A DNA stretch of 64,000 nucleotides, taken from contig NC_053407.1 of the NCBI RefSeq assembly GCF_016859285.1, positions 22,585,215 to 22,649,214 on the forward strand, read 5' to 3'. The position numbers were made by a program, and so were the translations under genes. Under the pieces are notes generated by a model. The model worked only from the letters and a program-made list of their open reading frames with translations. It made no database searches and was not told the origin of the DNA. Below, piece by piece: positions 1 to 11,319 of this stretch; within the stretch, counting starts at the first letter, position 1, and every line of letters starts with the position of its first letter. Origin of the DNA: Xiphias gladius (lineage: Eukaryota > Chordata > Actinopteri > Istiophoriformes > Xiphiidae).

Positions 1-142
1 NNNNNNNNNNNNNNNNNNNNNNNNNNNNNNNNNNNNNNNNNNNNNNNNNNNNNNNNNNNNNNNNNNNNNNNNNNNNNNNNNNNNNNNNNNNNNNNNNNNN
101 NNNNNNNNNNNNNNNNNNNNNNNNNNNNNNNNNNNNNNNNNN
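1..142. other. assembly gap (N run)
   Basis: The window opens with 142 unknown bases, so the feature adjoining position 143 may be truncated. Confidence 0.99.
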
Positions 143-214
143 GTATTTTAAATCTTATTGATATGAACATTTATATTGGGGAAAACCTCAATTGGAGGAA
201 TGTTTTCTAATATT

Positions 215-505
215 GTGTATTTTGACTGTTGTCTGCAGTCTCTTCACATTATTTCCCCCCATTAAAAACGGGTAAAACAGCAGCTGAACATTGTATCTTT
301 AGACCGCTTATATCTGCAGGCTAATGCAACAGTAATGTATTATAGTGAAAGGAACCATTTCCTCACACCTCTGATAGTTGAATACATTTTCATCTAAATG
401 CATTTGTTTTTACTTTGATAGACCTTTAAATTAAGGGCTTGTACTTTTAATGGAATATTATTCCAATATGGTATTAAAGATTTAAAGTACTTTTTCACGA
501 CTTGT
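215..505 (+). repeat. diverged repeat unit, copy 1 (hAT-like miniature element end)
   Basis: This stretch is similar to 703-998, about 490 bases downstream. Shared blocks in the same order are a 'tcttcacatt' block, 'tatagtgaaaggaacca', 'cttgtactttta', 'tattattcca' and 'tggtattaaaga' followed by 'aaagtacttttt'. The right part resembles the end of the abundant fish repeat that begins 'cagtggtggaaagtaac', whose far end reads roughly acttgta, atggagtatt, tggtatt, aaagtact. The two units have small indels and many substitutions, so they are old. No coding content. Confidence 0.5.
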
Positions 506-702
506 CTGTATGCTTTCTACCTACTGTTAGTGTTGAATAGCTGTCTGGAGTTAACCTTTCAGACACTTTTTATTGTCTGAATCCATGTTAAACTGATGTG
601 TTAAAATGAAAAATATTAGAGTAGTTTAAACCATGAGACTAGTTGTAAATTAGCGCTGTTTAAATGCAGTTTTATTCCATTAGGGAAATTTTTCTCATTC
701 TG

Positions 703-998
703 TATCGTTTGAGTTGTTTCTTCAGAGTCTTACATTATTTTCCCCTTGTAACAGGTACAATAATGGTAGTATGTGGGATCTTTTGAGCACTTACAATATC
801 AGCGGACCTAATGAAACAATAATTTAATATAGTGAAAGGAACCAGTTATTTATGTTTAAAAAAAAAAAAATCAGATTCTTGTGTACATTTTACTGCAAAC
901 ACTATGTGAATAAACCTGTAAATGAAGGACTTGTACTTTAAATGAAGTATTATTCCATTGTGGTATTAAAGAATCAAAGTACTTTTTGCACGGCTGGT
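703..998 (+). repeat. diverged repeat unit, copy 2
   Basis: Second copy of the unit at 215-505, in the same orientation, with matched blocks 487 to 492 bases apart. It carries a poly-A run near 859-871 that copy 1 lacks. The right end again reads like the far end of the fish hAT-like miniature element. This may be an old tandem duplication or two independent insertions of one element. Confidence 0.5.
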
Positions 999-2805
999 TT
1001 TTTTTTTGCCCATACCTGAAGTGTTGGAAATTGACATTTCAGCCACTGGTCAGTCATTGGTAATTTTGGTAAATTTATTAAGAACTTGTGGTTCTCTAGG
1101 TTTCTCTTGGACCAGCCAGAAGAACCCCAAGGATTATGTTTCTAGAAATATATACATTATAAAGCGGAAGTTATTTATAATATGTAGGTGTTTTTAGTCA
1201 TTTGTTTGTACATGGAAACAAAACCATAAGAAGATTGTCATCCACAGTATCCCGATCATAACGCAATGTATGTGTCAGAACAGTAGAGGGCAATCTGAAA
1301 CAGGATATGTCATGGTGAACATGAGGCAAGAGCAGGGGAACATAGAGTTGTTTCTGTTTTAAATCTCTAAATAAAAGGCCTTGTGTTTTGAAGCCAAGTG
1401 AGAAACAAAAAATTGGTACTTTTCTTTTTTGACATTTAATGAAGATTTCTGAGTCATGTAAGAGTTTGTGCTTGATACGCTTGTCTACTGTGGTTGAGAT
1501 TCTCTTTCTGAACTGAAAGTGACATTCGTGCAGTCATTTACCAACCCTGTAGAGAGCCACAATTGCAGTGATCTCTCATCATTGGATAAGGTGGGTTGTA
1601 GGCAGTCACAGGGGCAGAGGATTTAATCAAGTCGGTCTTCTCATTAAGCAGATGAGCTCACAACCTCGTCACCTTGTGACCACTGTCTTACACCCTTGCT
1701 GTCATGTAAACACACTTAATATGATCATTTTCTAGCACTGCACGTTTAACATTTTTTTGGGTTGACATTTTATTCAACCTTACCCTCTAAATTGTGGCGC
1801 TGACTCACAAATGATTAGATATTTAGCTGTAGAAAACCTTGGTGAAGGTCAGGAGTGCTTACCAGACTTGAGGAAATAATTAAAAAAAAGAATTTCATGG
1901 ATTACTTCCTAAAATTGTATCACAATACAATCCACTAAATTATTCGTATTCAATAAGGTTTCAGTCATATTTGGTTACATTGGAGTTACTGCTTTCAATA
2001 CTCACTATAATACTAATCTGAGACACTACTATAATAACCAAGGTCAGTAGACTTCATGTAAAATTTGTTTTAAGTTGTCTACATGTATGTTTTCATTTAC
2101 AATCTCTCAGTCACATGTCTTTTAATGTTTAGTCATGTTTCCGAGCAATCCTATATTCATTCAAAATAATCTGAAATTAGTCTGGGTTTTAGTTAAGTAT
2201 CTATAAGTAATCAGAGGTTCAGATATTTTGTAATGGGATTATTTTTATCCAGCTATTATGATGTTCCACTCCCTGACCCTGGTAAACAAGTTGCGGGGAA
2301 AAAAATCATGATCATGCTTTCAGACGAATGGAGCATTCAGTTGTCTTTATCAAAGGTGAAACTAAGGCTTTGAAGATTGATTAATATTGACGTAATTTAC
2401 TGAAGATGGCTTTTGCATATAACCTTCATTCAGTACGGAGCACTTGCTTTTTTCTATGTTATCCACATCCACTGAGCATTTATCAATTTGCACCAAATAG
2501 ACTTTCAGGGTTGATGCTGCCTGTGTGTGGTCCTCTTGACCGGCATATGACCCAGTGTATTCTACGTGTCAGGTTGTAATCATGGTACTCAGACAAATTA
2601 TGTTAGATAAGCAGGAGGTTTTTTGTACATCTCTCAATCTCTGACCTTTCAAATTTCACAGACAGTTCTGCATCTTTCAGAAATGAAATGGCAAAATGTG
2701 GCTTTGTTCTATTTAAGCAACAGCTGGACACCTGCCAAACATAAACAAGTAAATTGCACAGCATCACTGGACTAGTTCCTAGGTAACCATGTGACAGTGC
2801 TGACG
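999..2805. other. unannotated non-coding stretch
   Basis: AT-rich DNA with stops in all frames and no recognised repeat. The 63-codon frame near 1006 has no recognisable domain. A CTCF-like core is noted separately at 1280-1292. Confidence 0.5.
1280..1292 (+). promoter_or_regulatory. CTCF-like core motif
   Basis: acagtagagggca matches 12 of 13 positions of the vertebrate CTCF core CCASYAGRKGGCR, failing only at the first C. A single short match in 64 kb is weak evidence, and occupancy cannot be judged from sequence. Confidence 0.25.
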
Positions 2806-2819
2806 ATTGCTATGGAAAC
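2806..2819 (+). promoter_or_regulatory. RFX X-box motif
   Basis: attgctatggaaac fits the bipartite X-box RYYNYY-N2-RRNRAC bound by RFX factors, differing from the ideal gttgctatggaaac only at the first base. An E-box (catgtg) lies 12 bases upstream. Function is inferred. Similar motifs recur at 33674, 35412, 48328 and 49521. Confidence 0.4.
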
Positions 2820-3369
2820 CAGCGCATCCTCTCCAGCTCTTTCTTTGGAAATGTGTGAGAATATTCCCTTTCCTGTAAATTGGTTTTACTTTAGAGGTTT
2901 GACAGTTGTGCAGAAAGACACTGTTACGTCATAGGAAGTAATTCCCCCTCATGCTCTGTACAAGATGTAGAATAGATTCAGGCAGGTTTATATACCAAAT
3001 GCTATACACGAGTAAAAATCATGGTTGATAATAAAATATCACTGGTAGAGCTGACAAAGCTTTCTGAAATATTAACACTACTTTTGTATATAACCATGCA
3101 GATAACTGCCCTGCTTTCATGCTTTTCCTTCAACTAGCGTAATAGGAGTATCTGCAGATGTCGAAAGGGCTTAAAAAACACTGATTTCAGTTTACCAAAA
3201 AAAGGCACAAGAATGTATTAAGCCTTGAATTTCATTAACTAAGGTCTTGTTTGTTTTTCTAGCATTGCATTTGATTTTAGCTAAAACTATCTGGAAAATC
3301 CCCAGTACTACTATTCCATAAATCATAAGTGGACCTTACGTAAATTAATTCTTTTTTAAATTGATGAAT

Positions 3370-3650
3370 TTTCTGAATCCATTTTCTGCTGCTTGTTGAG
3401 GTCCAGTTCGTGTTTAATGATTAAGAAATTGAATCATTAGGAAATATTATGTTATACACTGCTGGGAAATTCTGATAAATGTGATACAAATATCAATAAA
3501 TTCATGCACTTAGTAAGTAGAATAACTTACAAAGTGCATGGATTTCACAGATATTTTTCATACTTCACACACAGTATGAGTGCATTAAATTGCAATGAAA
3601 GTTGTATTAAAATGTCTCTAAAAGTTTAAAATTAAACTTAGTGAACCCTG
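3370..3650 (+). repeat. fish 'gaaaccctg' terminal repeat, right part
   Basis: Resembles the right halves of the copies at 21940-22300 and 23765-24309. Shared are 'ccattttctgc', an 'aaatatcaataaatt' block, 'gcattaaattgca', a run of 'ttaaaa' motifs, and a terminus 'ttagtgaaccctg'. The left half is missing, so the copy is truncated. Family class is uncertain. Confidence 0.45.
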
Positions 3651-4792
3651 TAAGAATCTTGATGATATAAAAACTGTAATTAGCATGAACTCTATTACGA
3701 ATGAAAACATTTTTCAAGATCAGAGCAAACATAAACTAGTTTTAATAATTTTCTTTAGATCTTTTTTTTTTTTTTCAGCGAGTTAATTTGCAAACTGCTT
3801 TGCAGCAGGTCTTTTGTTTTCATCCTATTTGTCACAAATCCAGTTACAACTCCATATTCCAAATGGAAAACCAGGCTTCTCTTCAAAGAGTGAAACATCA
3901 CAGCCTATTCTATTAAAGCAGGTGCAAATTTAAAAGAGATGCTTTGATTTGCGGCCAATTATGGACATCCTCGTTGCATCACCTTTATGTGAGTATTCTT
4001 CCTCTTTCCTCTGAGCTGATCAGAAGAATTAGCCCATTATTCTTGGTAGATAACCAGAAATGTAAAGATCACACAGATGAACAGAAACCCCTCAGAAGTT
4101 GTCAAGTTATTCAACACACTCAATTAAACTTGCTCCAATCCTCTAATGCCATCTCCCTCTTAATCACTGCGTGGTGTACAAGGGTTGCCCCCAATTAGCT
4201 GCCTCCCGTGACACCCTGACACCCTGCTGCATTCTGATTGTATTTCAGCTTCAACTACTTTGAAAGCCCTTCAGGCAGGGGTGATTGGTTTTCTCCAGTC
4301 TTTATTCATCTTTCTTTGCTTTGTTTCCCCCCCTTTGATGTTGATTGGGTAAGGGGTTTTCAAAGGGTAGTATGTCTTGTTTAGGAATAAAAGATCCATA
4401 AACTGTAGCGATGTTGTTATGTTTTGCTCTGTGCAAATGAAACAGCTAAAAGCTTCCATACTCTATATATATCTATATCTATATCTAGATATAGATATAT
4501 ATATATTTTTTTTTTTTGTTCATGCTCAGAGTTATGCTGTATTACCTTTTATCGAGTTTACCTTAGGCATGACTTATGCAAGTTGAAACATTTATTTAAT
4601 ACTCTGCCTTGACAACTTGAAACATTGTAAAAATTACTAATATTTGATGGTCACCAAGAAGTGTTTCGAAAACTTCTACTTTGTGCTTTGAAGTAGAATT
4701 TTGGGTAGACAGACACAAGTAATAACCAGTTATTCAATAATCAATTTCAGTTACCAGCAAGTACATAGCTAATAATTAAATATTGTCACAAT
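3651..4792. other. unannotated non-coding stretch with a poly-T run
   Basis: Contains 14 Ts at 3762-3775 and otherwise unrecognised sequence. The 84-codon frame at 3944 shows no known domain. The AT palindrome at 4461 is listed separately. Confidence 0.45.
4461..4517. repeat. (tatatc)n / AT-rich palindrome plus T tract
   Basis: A ctatat/agatat array centred on 'ctag' forms an imperfect palindrome. The innermost ten bases of each arm are perfect complements and the outer AT arms nearly so. A 12-base T run follows. It is a likely cruciform or hairpin former and replication-slippage site. Confidence 0.75.
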
Positions 4793-5090
4793 TAGAGCTG
4801 AAATGATTACGCAACTAGTTGATTGACTGAAAATCAATTGGCAACTTTTCTGATTATTGATTAATTAGTTAATTGAAAAGTGAAAATGCTAAACATTCAC
4901 TGGTTCTAGCTTCTGAAATGTAAAGATTTTCTGCTTTTCTCTGTTATATATGATAGTAAACTGAGTATCTCTCTTGTTTGGGATGAACGAAACAAGGAGT
5001 TTGAATAAGTTACGTTGGGCTCTGGAAGATTACAATGGGCATTTTTCTAAACTTTTCCAGCATTTTATGGACAAAATGATTGATAGAAAA
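4793..5090 (+). repeat. AT-rich fish miniature element ('attaatcg' family), copy A
   Basis: Begins 'agagctgaaatgatta', followed by palindromic attaat/attagt segments, then the 'ttctagcttctgaaatgtaaagattttctgcttttctctg' type block (here 4905-4943), a 'gtaaactgagtatct' block, and ends 'gacaaaatgattgatag'. The same ordered blocks occur at 8921-9285 and in several other copies below. It is a very common percomorph repeat, non-autonomous and non-coding. The 86-codon frame here is by chance. Confidence 0.7.
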
Positions 5091-6059
5091 AAAAAAAACC
5101 CCTTTAGATTCATCGATAATAACAATGTTTGTTGCATGCCTAGTCACCAAGGAGAAACAACATCCCAACTAAATCAGCTTCACTCTACATTTTACTCACC
5201 ATCACTGGCCATAACTGAATCACTTACCACATGAACGCCCTTAAAAAGCGAGAGCAGTTTTCTTCCGTTACCTCTGTCACTGAGGAGGAGGAGTCTGGGC
5301 ACTGCGTTGCCAACAGCGCTACAGCTAGATGAGGAGGAGCAGTATCATGTTGTTCTGATTGTCTCTGGCTGTCCTAGTCATTTGTGCTGAGTGACATTAA
5401 CCTTTAGTCTAATGCTTTTACAGACAATTGTGCAACACTAGGCTGTCTTATGTCACCATCATAAAGATTAGTGTCGCATCAAAATGCTAAAATGTCACTT
5501 TGTAACCATGTAACACAAACTACTAACCGGAAACTGCAGCACACAGCCAAAACAAATGCATTATCACATGCATCCAGGTTCCAAAACGTTGGGATATCTT
5601 CTTTTCTGTTGGCAATCGAGATTTTTTCCTCGCTTCGCAAACACCAAAATGATCTGTTGTAATAATAAAGGTTGTGTGATTTCACTACAAGAATTACACA
5701 AGTTACAATTCATTTAATGTTAGTATATTATGGAGCATTGTAGGGACTTTACATTTCAGCCACTCTTCATGGTCCAATCTTCAGATGCTGCATTTTTCAG
5801 TTTTAATTGTTTTAAACTGGGCTAATCCTTTTAATTAGCTCTGCAGGCTTACAATGGATATTCAAACAGGATAATGGCGATGTAATGGGGCTCTCCATAA
5901 CAGAACAGTTCTATCTTATGTTGTTAAAAGGCCTCTACTGTGCACTGAAGGTTGTTTGGAAGTTGTACAGTAATTGTTAGAGAGGTTGGCAGGTTCATCT
6001 GAAGTCAGAATACAGTGTGTGTGTGTGTGTTTGTGTGCATGTTTGTCTTAGTACGTGTC
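5091..6059. other. unannotated non-coding stretch
   Basis: No recognised repeat except a short (GT)n tract at about 6015-6038. Two overlapping 63 and 68 codon frames on opposite strands near 5471-5685 lack domains and look like chance frames. Confidence 0.45.
6015..6038. repeat. (GT)n microsatellite
   Basis: Perfect GT array of eight units, then interrupted by tt and continuing briefly. Confidence 0.85.
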
Positions 6060-6830
6060 AGTGTATTGGCTGTCAGAAAAGGGAACCCCAGCTCCTTCAG
6101 ACTATTAGGAGCAGAGCCCTGGTAGCCCCCTCTAGCCTGCGGCTCTCAAAAATAGCTTTTTAAAAGGTACCAGTCTCCTCTGTTTCCTCGGGATCCAGGT
6201 GCTTTTAATTGGATTTCTTTGACAAGATTATTGCCTGCTCTCAGGCCAAACTTGGATAGAGTGTACTTTTAACAATTGTGCCTATGTAGTCACTTTAATC
6301 ATGAGTTAACTTCTAAACAAAGAACTTTGATATGATTGGAAATTACAGTGTGACCGCAAAAAATCCCCAATCTGTAGACAGTATAAAAGCATTTATTCCC
6401 AGGGAGCCAGCCCCTCCAGGTTATTGTGACCTTAAATTAAACTGAGTTTAGGAAGAGCTGAAGGCAGCGAGTTATACCAACCAGCCCTATAATCCCTTAG
6501 AAAATGGCTCTTTAAAAATCCTATTATAAAAGCATAGCAGGTCCAAGTCTGGTCAAAGCAATTAGTAAGAGGAAATGAGCAACATTTTTTTGTATAAGTA
6601 GGCACATGAATTAATAAAGACAAAGAATAAGATCTTATCATGCCAATTTGAACGTTTTATTGTTTAGCGTAATTTGAATTAATTGTGCTAGGCTACAATT
6701 AAAGAGAAGAGGCTTCCACAAGGACTATTAATATGTAGGTTACTGTCCACATTTGCATGATAGCTAATGGTCTAATTTTTAAGTTGTGTGTTATTATGGC
6801 ACATAATAAAAAAGTGCTATAAAATGACTG
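6060..6830. promoter_or_regulatory. candidate conserved regulatory stretch
   Basis: About 770 bases with no recognised repeat or microsatellite. It is rich in homeodomain-type cores (taattg, attaat, aattaatt) and carries a perfect octamer ATTTGCAT at 6751-6758 and several TATA-like 'tataaaagca' stretches (6382, 6525). The texture is that of vertebrate developmental enhancers in gene-poor regions. Conservation itself is not visible from one genome, so this is inference. Confidence 0.3.
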
Positions 6831-8920
6831 TAGCATAGTTAAAAAAAATTTGGTTATTTATTTAATTTGAATTGGCAGATAAAAAAAAGTGGTGTTCCTG
6901 TTAAAATGCTTAAGAAAAATGCTCAGTTAAAAATATTTATGCCATTTATTGTTGCAGATTCAATGACATCCAAGTAAGCTGTAATGTTCTGACTTTAGCC
7001 CAATTTGAAACAGCCTGAGAAACAGAAATATTTACTAAGTGCAGTAAGTTCACTCACTCAAAGCAAAGATTTAATTATGTCTTTGTTAAACACGTGAACA
7101 TACAGTCTGTTCATGTAAAGGTTGGGAAATTTGAAATCATATAAAAGGGCCTGTTTATGTAACTGCACTAAAAAATGGTTAGCCTGCGGGATATGAATTA
7201 TGTTCAGAATTTGAGAGCCTATTGTAAGTGCTCTGTACTAGATGGTATTCTGTCATGGTGCTACTCAGAGGCTCCGCAGTAACTGAGCTATAGCAAAGTA
7301 CGAAGTGAGACATGGGCTACTTTTCTTGGGGCTCAGCCGGAAAATTTTAACAAGGATAACAAGTTGATTGAGGCACTACTTCTGACTCCACTGTGTCGTG
7401 CCCCTCACGCTGTGACTCATCTGTTCTCATCTCGCCACCTGTAAGAGCCAGCTAAAAATGGGTTCTGCTGTTTCTTGCACTAATCTAACACCTTTCTTTT
7501 TTTCTTTTTTTCTTCTTTTAATTTGAGGAACATTGGATATGTTGAACAAATTGATGATTGTGTGAGGTCCCTACCCTGCTAAACTTTAAAAGTGTGCAGC
7601 TCTACTCCACTTGTTAGTCATATTGGGTTATTTCAGGTGTGTATATATTATATAAGTAAAGTGAGCTTTACTTTGAAAAATATTAAAATAGCAAGGCATT
7701 TGGTGGTGTGCTTTGCATTTCAGCAGAGAGGAAAAATCCAGAAGGAGGCTCAAACAACAGAATACAATATTTTGTACTGATATAGGCAGTATCTGGTTTT
7801 TGGTTTGTAAATCGGAGATTAGGATGACAAGTGTTCCACTATACGCACCATTTTTATCGCTTAATCTTGGCACGTAGTCCACTTTAACATTTATATGGTA
7901 TGCATAATTCACACTGAAGCAGAATGTTTAATATAGCATGGCAAGTACATTCCCACTGATGTTGTGTTGGTTGCCCCCATGAAACATAATTAGAGCCATC
8001 GGAAATGCGATTCATCTCTCCTTCTATACAAATCACATTTAGAGGACATAATCATATAGGCTCCTTTACTGGCAGCTAAATGGGTCTCCTCAGGGCACAG
8101 CAGGTCTTGAGGCTGCCACAGTATTTATTCTGAGATCACTTGGTCACCTGATTTTTTTCCTGAAGTTAAATACTTTTTTTTTTACACTGTGATTTCTGCA
8201 AGCCACTGTAAGGTGAACTGAGGGGACTAACAGCTGTCCCGAGTTACTTGTCAGTGGTATAGATTTTGAATTATAGTTCAGATTTCACCCACTGATAGCA
8301 CCGCCTTACAACAAAATGGCTGTATTATACGTGATCAGGCCATATTGTACTTTCAGTATATCTCCCACAAAAACAGTGTTTATTTTATTTCATTCACTGT
8401 GTGACATAGAGAAATGATGGAGATGTTTGCCTTGTTTCATCACTGAATAGGACTCTAGTGTTTACGTTCCTTTATTCACTGTGGTAGAGAGTGGCGCTTG
8501 CAGCAAGCAGAGGCTCTGTTGTAGAAATGGCTTTTCTAGATGTGTGTTGCTGAAAAGGAGATTACTTAGTGTCTCTTCACTGTCAACAAGCTTCATCAGT
8601 TGATGTTTCGTCTTACAGAGCTTGATTTACACCTTGATGCTTTACAGTGTTCATACTGGAAGTGTGAGCTAACATCACAGGGTATTGGATATGTTTTGCT
8701 TTTTCATACAAGAGAGACAGAGAGGCAGGCTGGGAAAAAAGCAAAACTAAAAAGAAATTGAACCTTAACTGTATTTGATACTTACCTGATTGCAGTTACT
8801 TAATTACAAACAGCAGCAGATGAAACCCTCAGCCCCGCTCAGTTAGTGCGTATGATCAAACTATGCATAATGATGTTACACACTGCACAAATTTCATTGG
8901 CCTGAGTGATTCAAGTACAG
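6831..8920. other. unannotated non-coding stretch
   Basis: AT-rich, no recognised mobile element. Frames of 62 and 94 codons on opposite strands near 7592-7912 overlap each other and carry no domain. The stretch 7940-8130 is repeat-free and might be regulatory. Confidence 0.45.
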
Positions 8921-9285
8921 CTTAAATGATTAGTCGATTAATCAATCAGTTGATCAACAGAGAAATAATCAACAACAATTTTAATAACTGATTAATAGTT
9001 TTCATTATTTTTCAAGAAAACATGCCAAACATTTCCAGGTTCCAGCTTCTCTGTTGTGAAGTTTTGCTGGTTTTCTCTATCCTAAATGATAATAAACTGA
9101 ATATCTTTGGGTTTTTAACTATTGGACAAACAAAACAAGACATTTGGTGACAATACATTGGGCAATATGAAATGATAATTGGCTTTTAAAATTATCTACA
9201 GTTATTTTTTGACATTTCATAGACCAAAGAATAAATCAAAAAAAATAATTGGCAGATTAACCAATAATGGTAATAATTGTTAGTT
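8921..9285 (+). repeat. AT-rich fish miniature element, copy B (near full length)
   Basis: Complete-looking copy. The head is 'aatgattagtcgattaatc' with palindromic tga/attaat arms. It continues with 'ccaaacatttccaggttccagcttct', 'gataataaactgaatatctttggg', 'ggacaaacaaaacaagacattt' and 'tttgacatttcatagacc' type blocks and ends 'attggcagattaaccaataatgg'. Ends are inverted relative to each other (gattagtcgatta / attaacca), as in a terminal-inverted-repeat miniature transposon. Confidence 0.75.
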
Positions 9286-9335
9286 GCAGTATTGCAGTAT
9301 AATGGTAATAATTGTTAGTTGCAGTATTGCAGTAT
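9266..9335 (+). repeat. perfect 35-bp tandem duplication
   Basis: Positions 9266-9300 and 9301-9335 are identical 35-base units starting aatggtaataattg and ending gcagtat. The duplication spans the right end of the miniature element and so happened after its insertion. Confidence 0.95.
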
Positions 9336-10384
9336 TTTACTGACAGTTTGAGTTGAACTCATTTTGAACAAGCAGTTCTGTCCATAGAATTTCAAAAGTC
9401 TCCAACAGGTTTGCCATTTAAGTCTGCTGACTGTTTCAGCATGTCATGATATTTTTTGAAAAGAAAGAATCATTGTTGTTGGTGTCAACTTGAACTGTGG
9501 GGGCCTGAGACCAGTCAATGAAACCAGCCGGTTTTGACATTTACTGTTCAAAGTTCTTCAGTGTCAACACCACTAAGTCAGCTCTATTAGAAAGTGGATT
9601 CACTGACATATGAGGAATGTCAATGCAAGAAACAGCATGCATGAACAAGGACTTAGCCAGATTTATTACTGGATTTCTGTCCTAACCTTCAACCTGTTCC
9701 TCGCTATTATTTCTCAAAGAGCAGGCTTATCTGGGTCTGTGTCCAGGTCTAGTAGGTCACAAACACCCACACACAGACCTGGGAGTGATGGAGCGTTAGT
9801 GCATGGTCAACATCCATGACAAATCTCCTGTCAGACAGGTTCTCATTCCACCTACTAAACACAGAGGGAAAAACATTATCTTGGAAGGAAGCCTCCACCA
9901 TTCTAGATACAAACATCTGTACAAGGAACCAAAGACAGAGACAGACAGAATGACCATAAAAGACTAGACAGTTTTTAATATCAGGAAGTGAAATCTGGTA
10001 TTACACATGGAAGATGTTTATCTATAAATGCCTTTATCTTGACACTGAAAAATCCAATGTTACAACTATTCCAGTGAAAACAGTCCCCTTGCACATTGTT
10101 TAAGTACTACTGTTTAGATTGAAATTAATCTACACACTTGTAGAAATACAAAAATTTTAATGCCAACCAGAAAGTGTGGTGCATAACAGCCCATCTGAAC
10201 GCTTGTGCAACATATGCAAGTGATGAGTAAAACCTATGGATGAAATGAAACCAATGCGGTTGGTAATAGTATCAACAGTAAGAGATGCAAACTGTGAAGC
10301 AACAACACCTTCTTTAATTATTAATCTATTAATATCTATAATCTATAAATACGTATGTATTATAAAGAAATAGTAAAGATATCA
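9336..10384. other. unannotated non-coding stretch
   Basis: No recognised repeat or gene. The 69-codon frame at 9610 has no domain. Confidence 0.45.
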
Positions 10385-10800
10385 TCTCTGGTGGATGTGC
10401 TTGTTCCATCGGGCTTATTTCTGTTATTGATTTTGAAAAGTAATTACACGTTAATTACGCAGCTTTCAATTAAACACTGAAGAAGCTTCTCAGGAGAATC
10501 CCATTTACTAAGAGAGAAAGCCTGGGTTGTGCTAAATCATCTAAATGAGCATCCAAAAAACTTTCAATTCAACACATTAAACAGACAAGAAGGCGCCAGA
10601 GACAAACCCAATTCACGTTTTTCTTATTGAGCATCTTGTTCTCTCTTTAGACACAGAGCCAATTAGTATTCAAGTTTATTTATAGTGCTCTTTTAACACG
10701 CCAGTGTGTCATTGAATTCTGGTGACAAAGCTGTGCCCTTGGCTTTAATCTGGCCTGGAGCTTTTGTCATCTGTCACTTCCCCCCTCTCTGCTGTGAAGG
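10385..10800. promoter_or_regulatory. candidate conserved regulatory stretch
   Basis: Repeat-free segment with clustered homeodomain-like cores (gtaattac, gttaattac, caattaaac, ccaattag) and a pyrimidine-rich tract at 10780-10790. The texture resembles vertebrate enhancers. No conservation data are available. Confidence 0.25.
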
Positions 10801-11319
10801 ACTGAATAAAAAGCAGCCACTCAAAAAACCAGCAGCAGCCCTAAATGTCAGAGAAGTGGAGTTGTGATAAGATTTTTATCCTCAAATTTGATGAAAAGTG
10901 AGTGAGTAATAGTACTTCCTTGCCTCATAAAATACTGCTTGTGTGCCCCTTAGCAATGCTTTTTTTTATCCTACCTCCCTTACAGCCAAACGGGAGTAAG
11001 AAAGTGCCGGTATCAAGATATCCACCAAACTTTCATAAAATACTACTTAAACGTACCAAAATTACTTCAGACCATGCTGGCCTGGGAACAAACACTGAAC
11101 TGTAAACAGTATATTGAAACTTTGTTGAGTTCTTAAAAAGAATTAACAGTAATGCTTTATTTTACAGGTGCCGTATTTTCCAACTCATCATATAAGTTTG
11201 AAAGCCAAACCTAAGGAATTTCTGATGTAGCTGAAAACCACAGGTACGCATGCAGTTCAACCAATATACAGCATAAACATCAGTTAAATTATTACTTACA
11301 GATTACCAAGAGGATTAAA
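10801..11319. other. unannotated non-coding stretch
   Basis: No recognised element. The 67-codon frame at 10902 has no domain. Confidence 0.4.
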
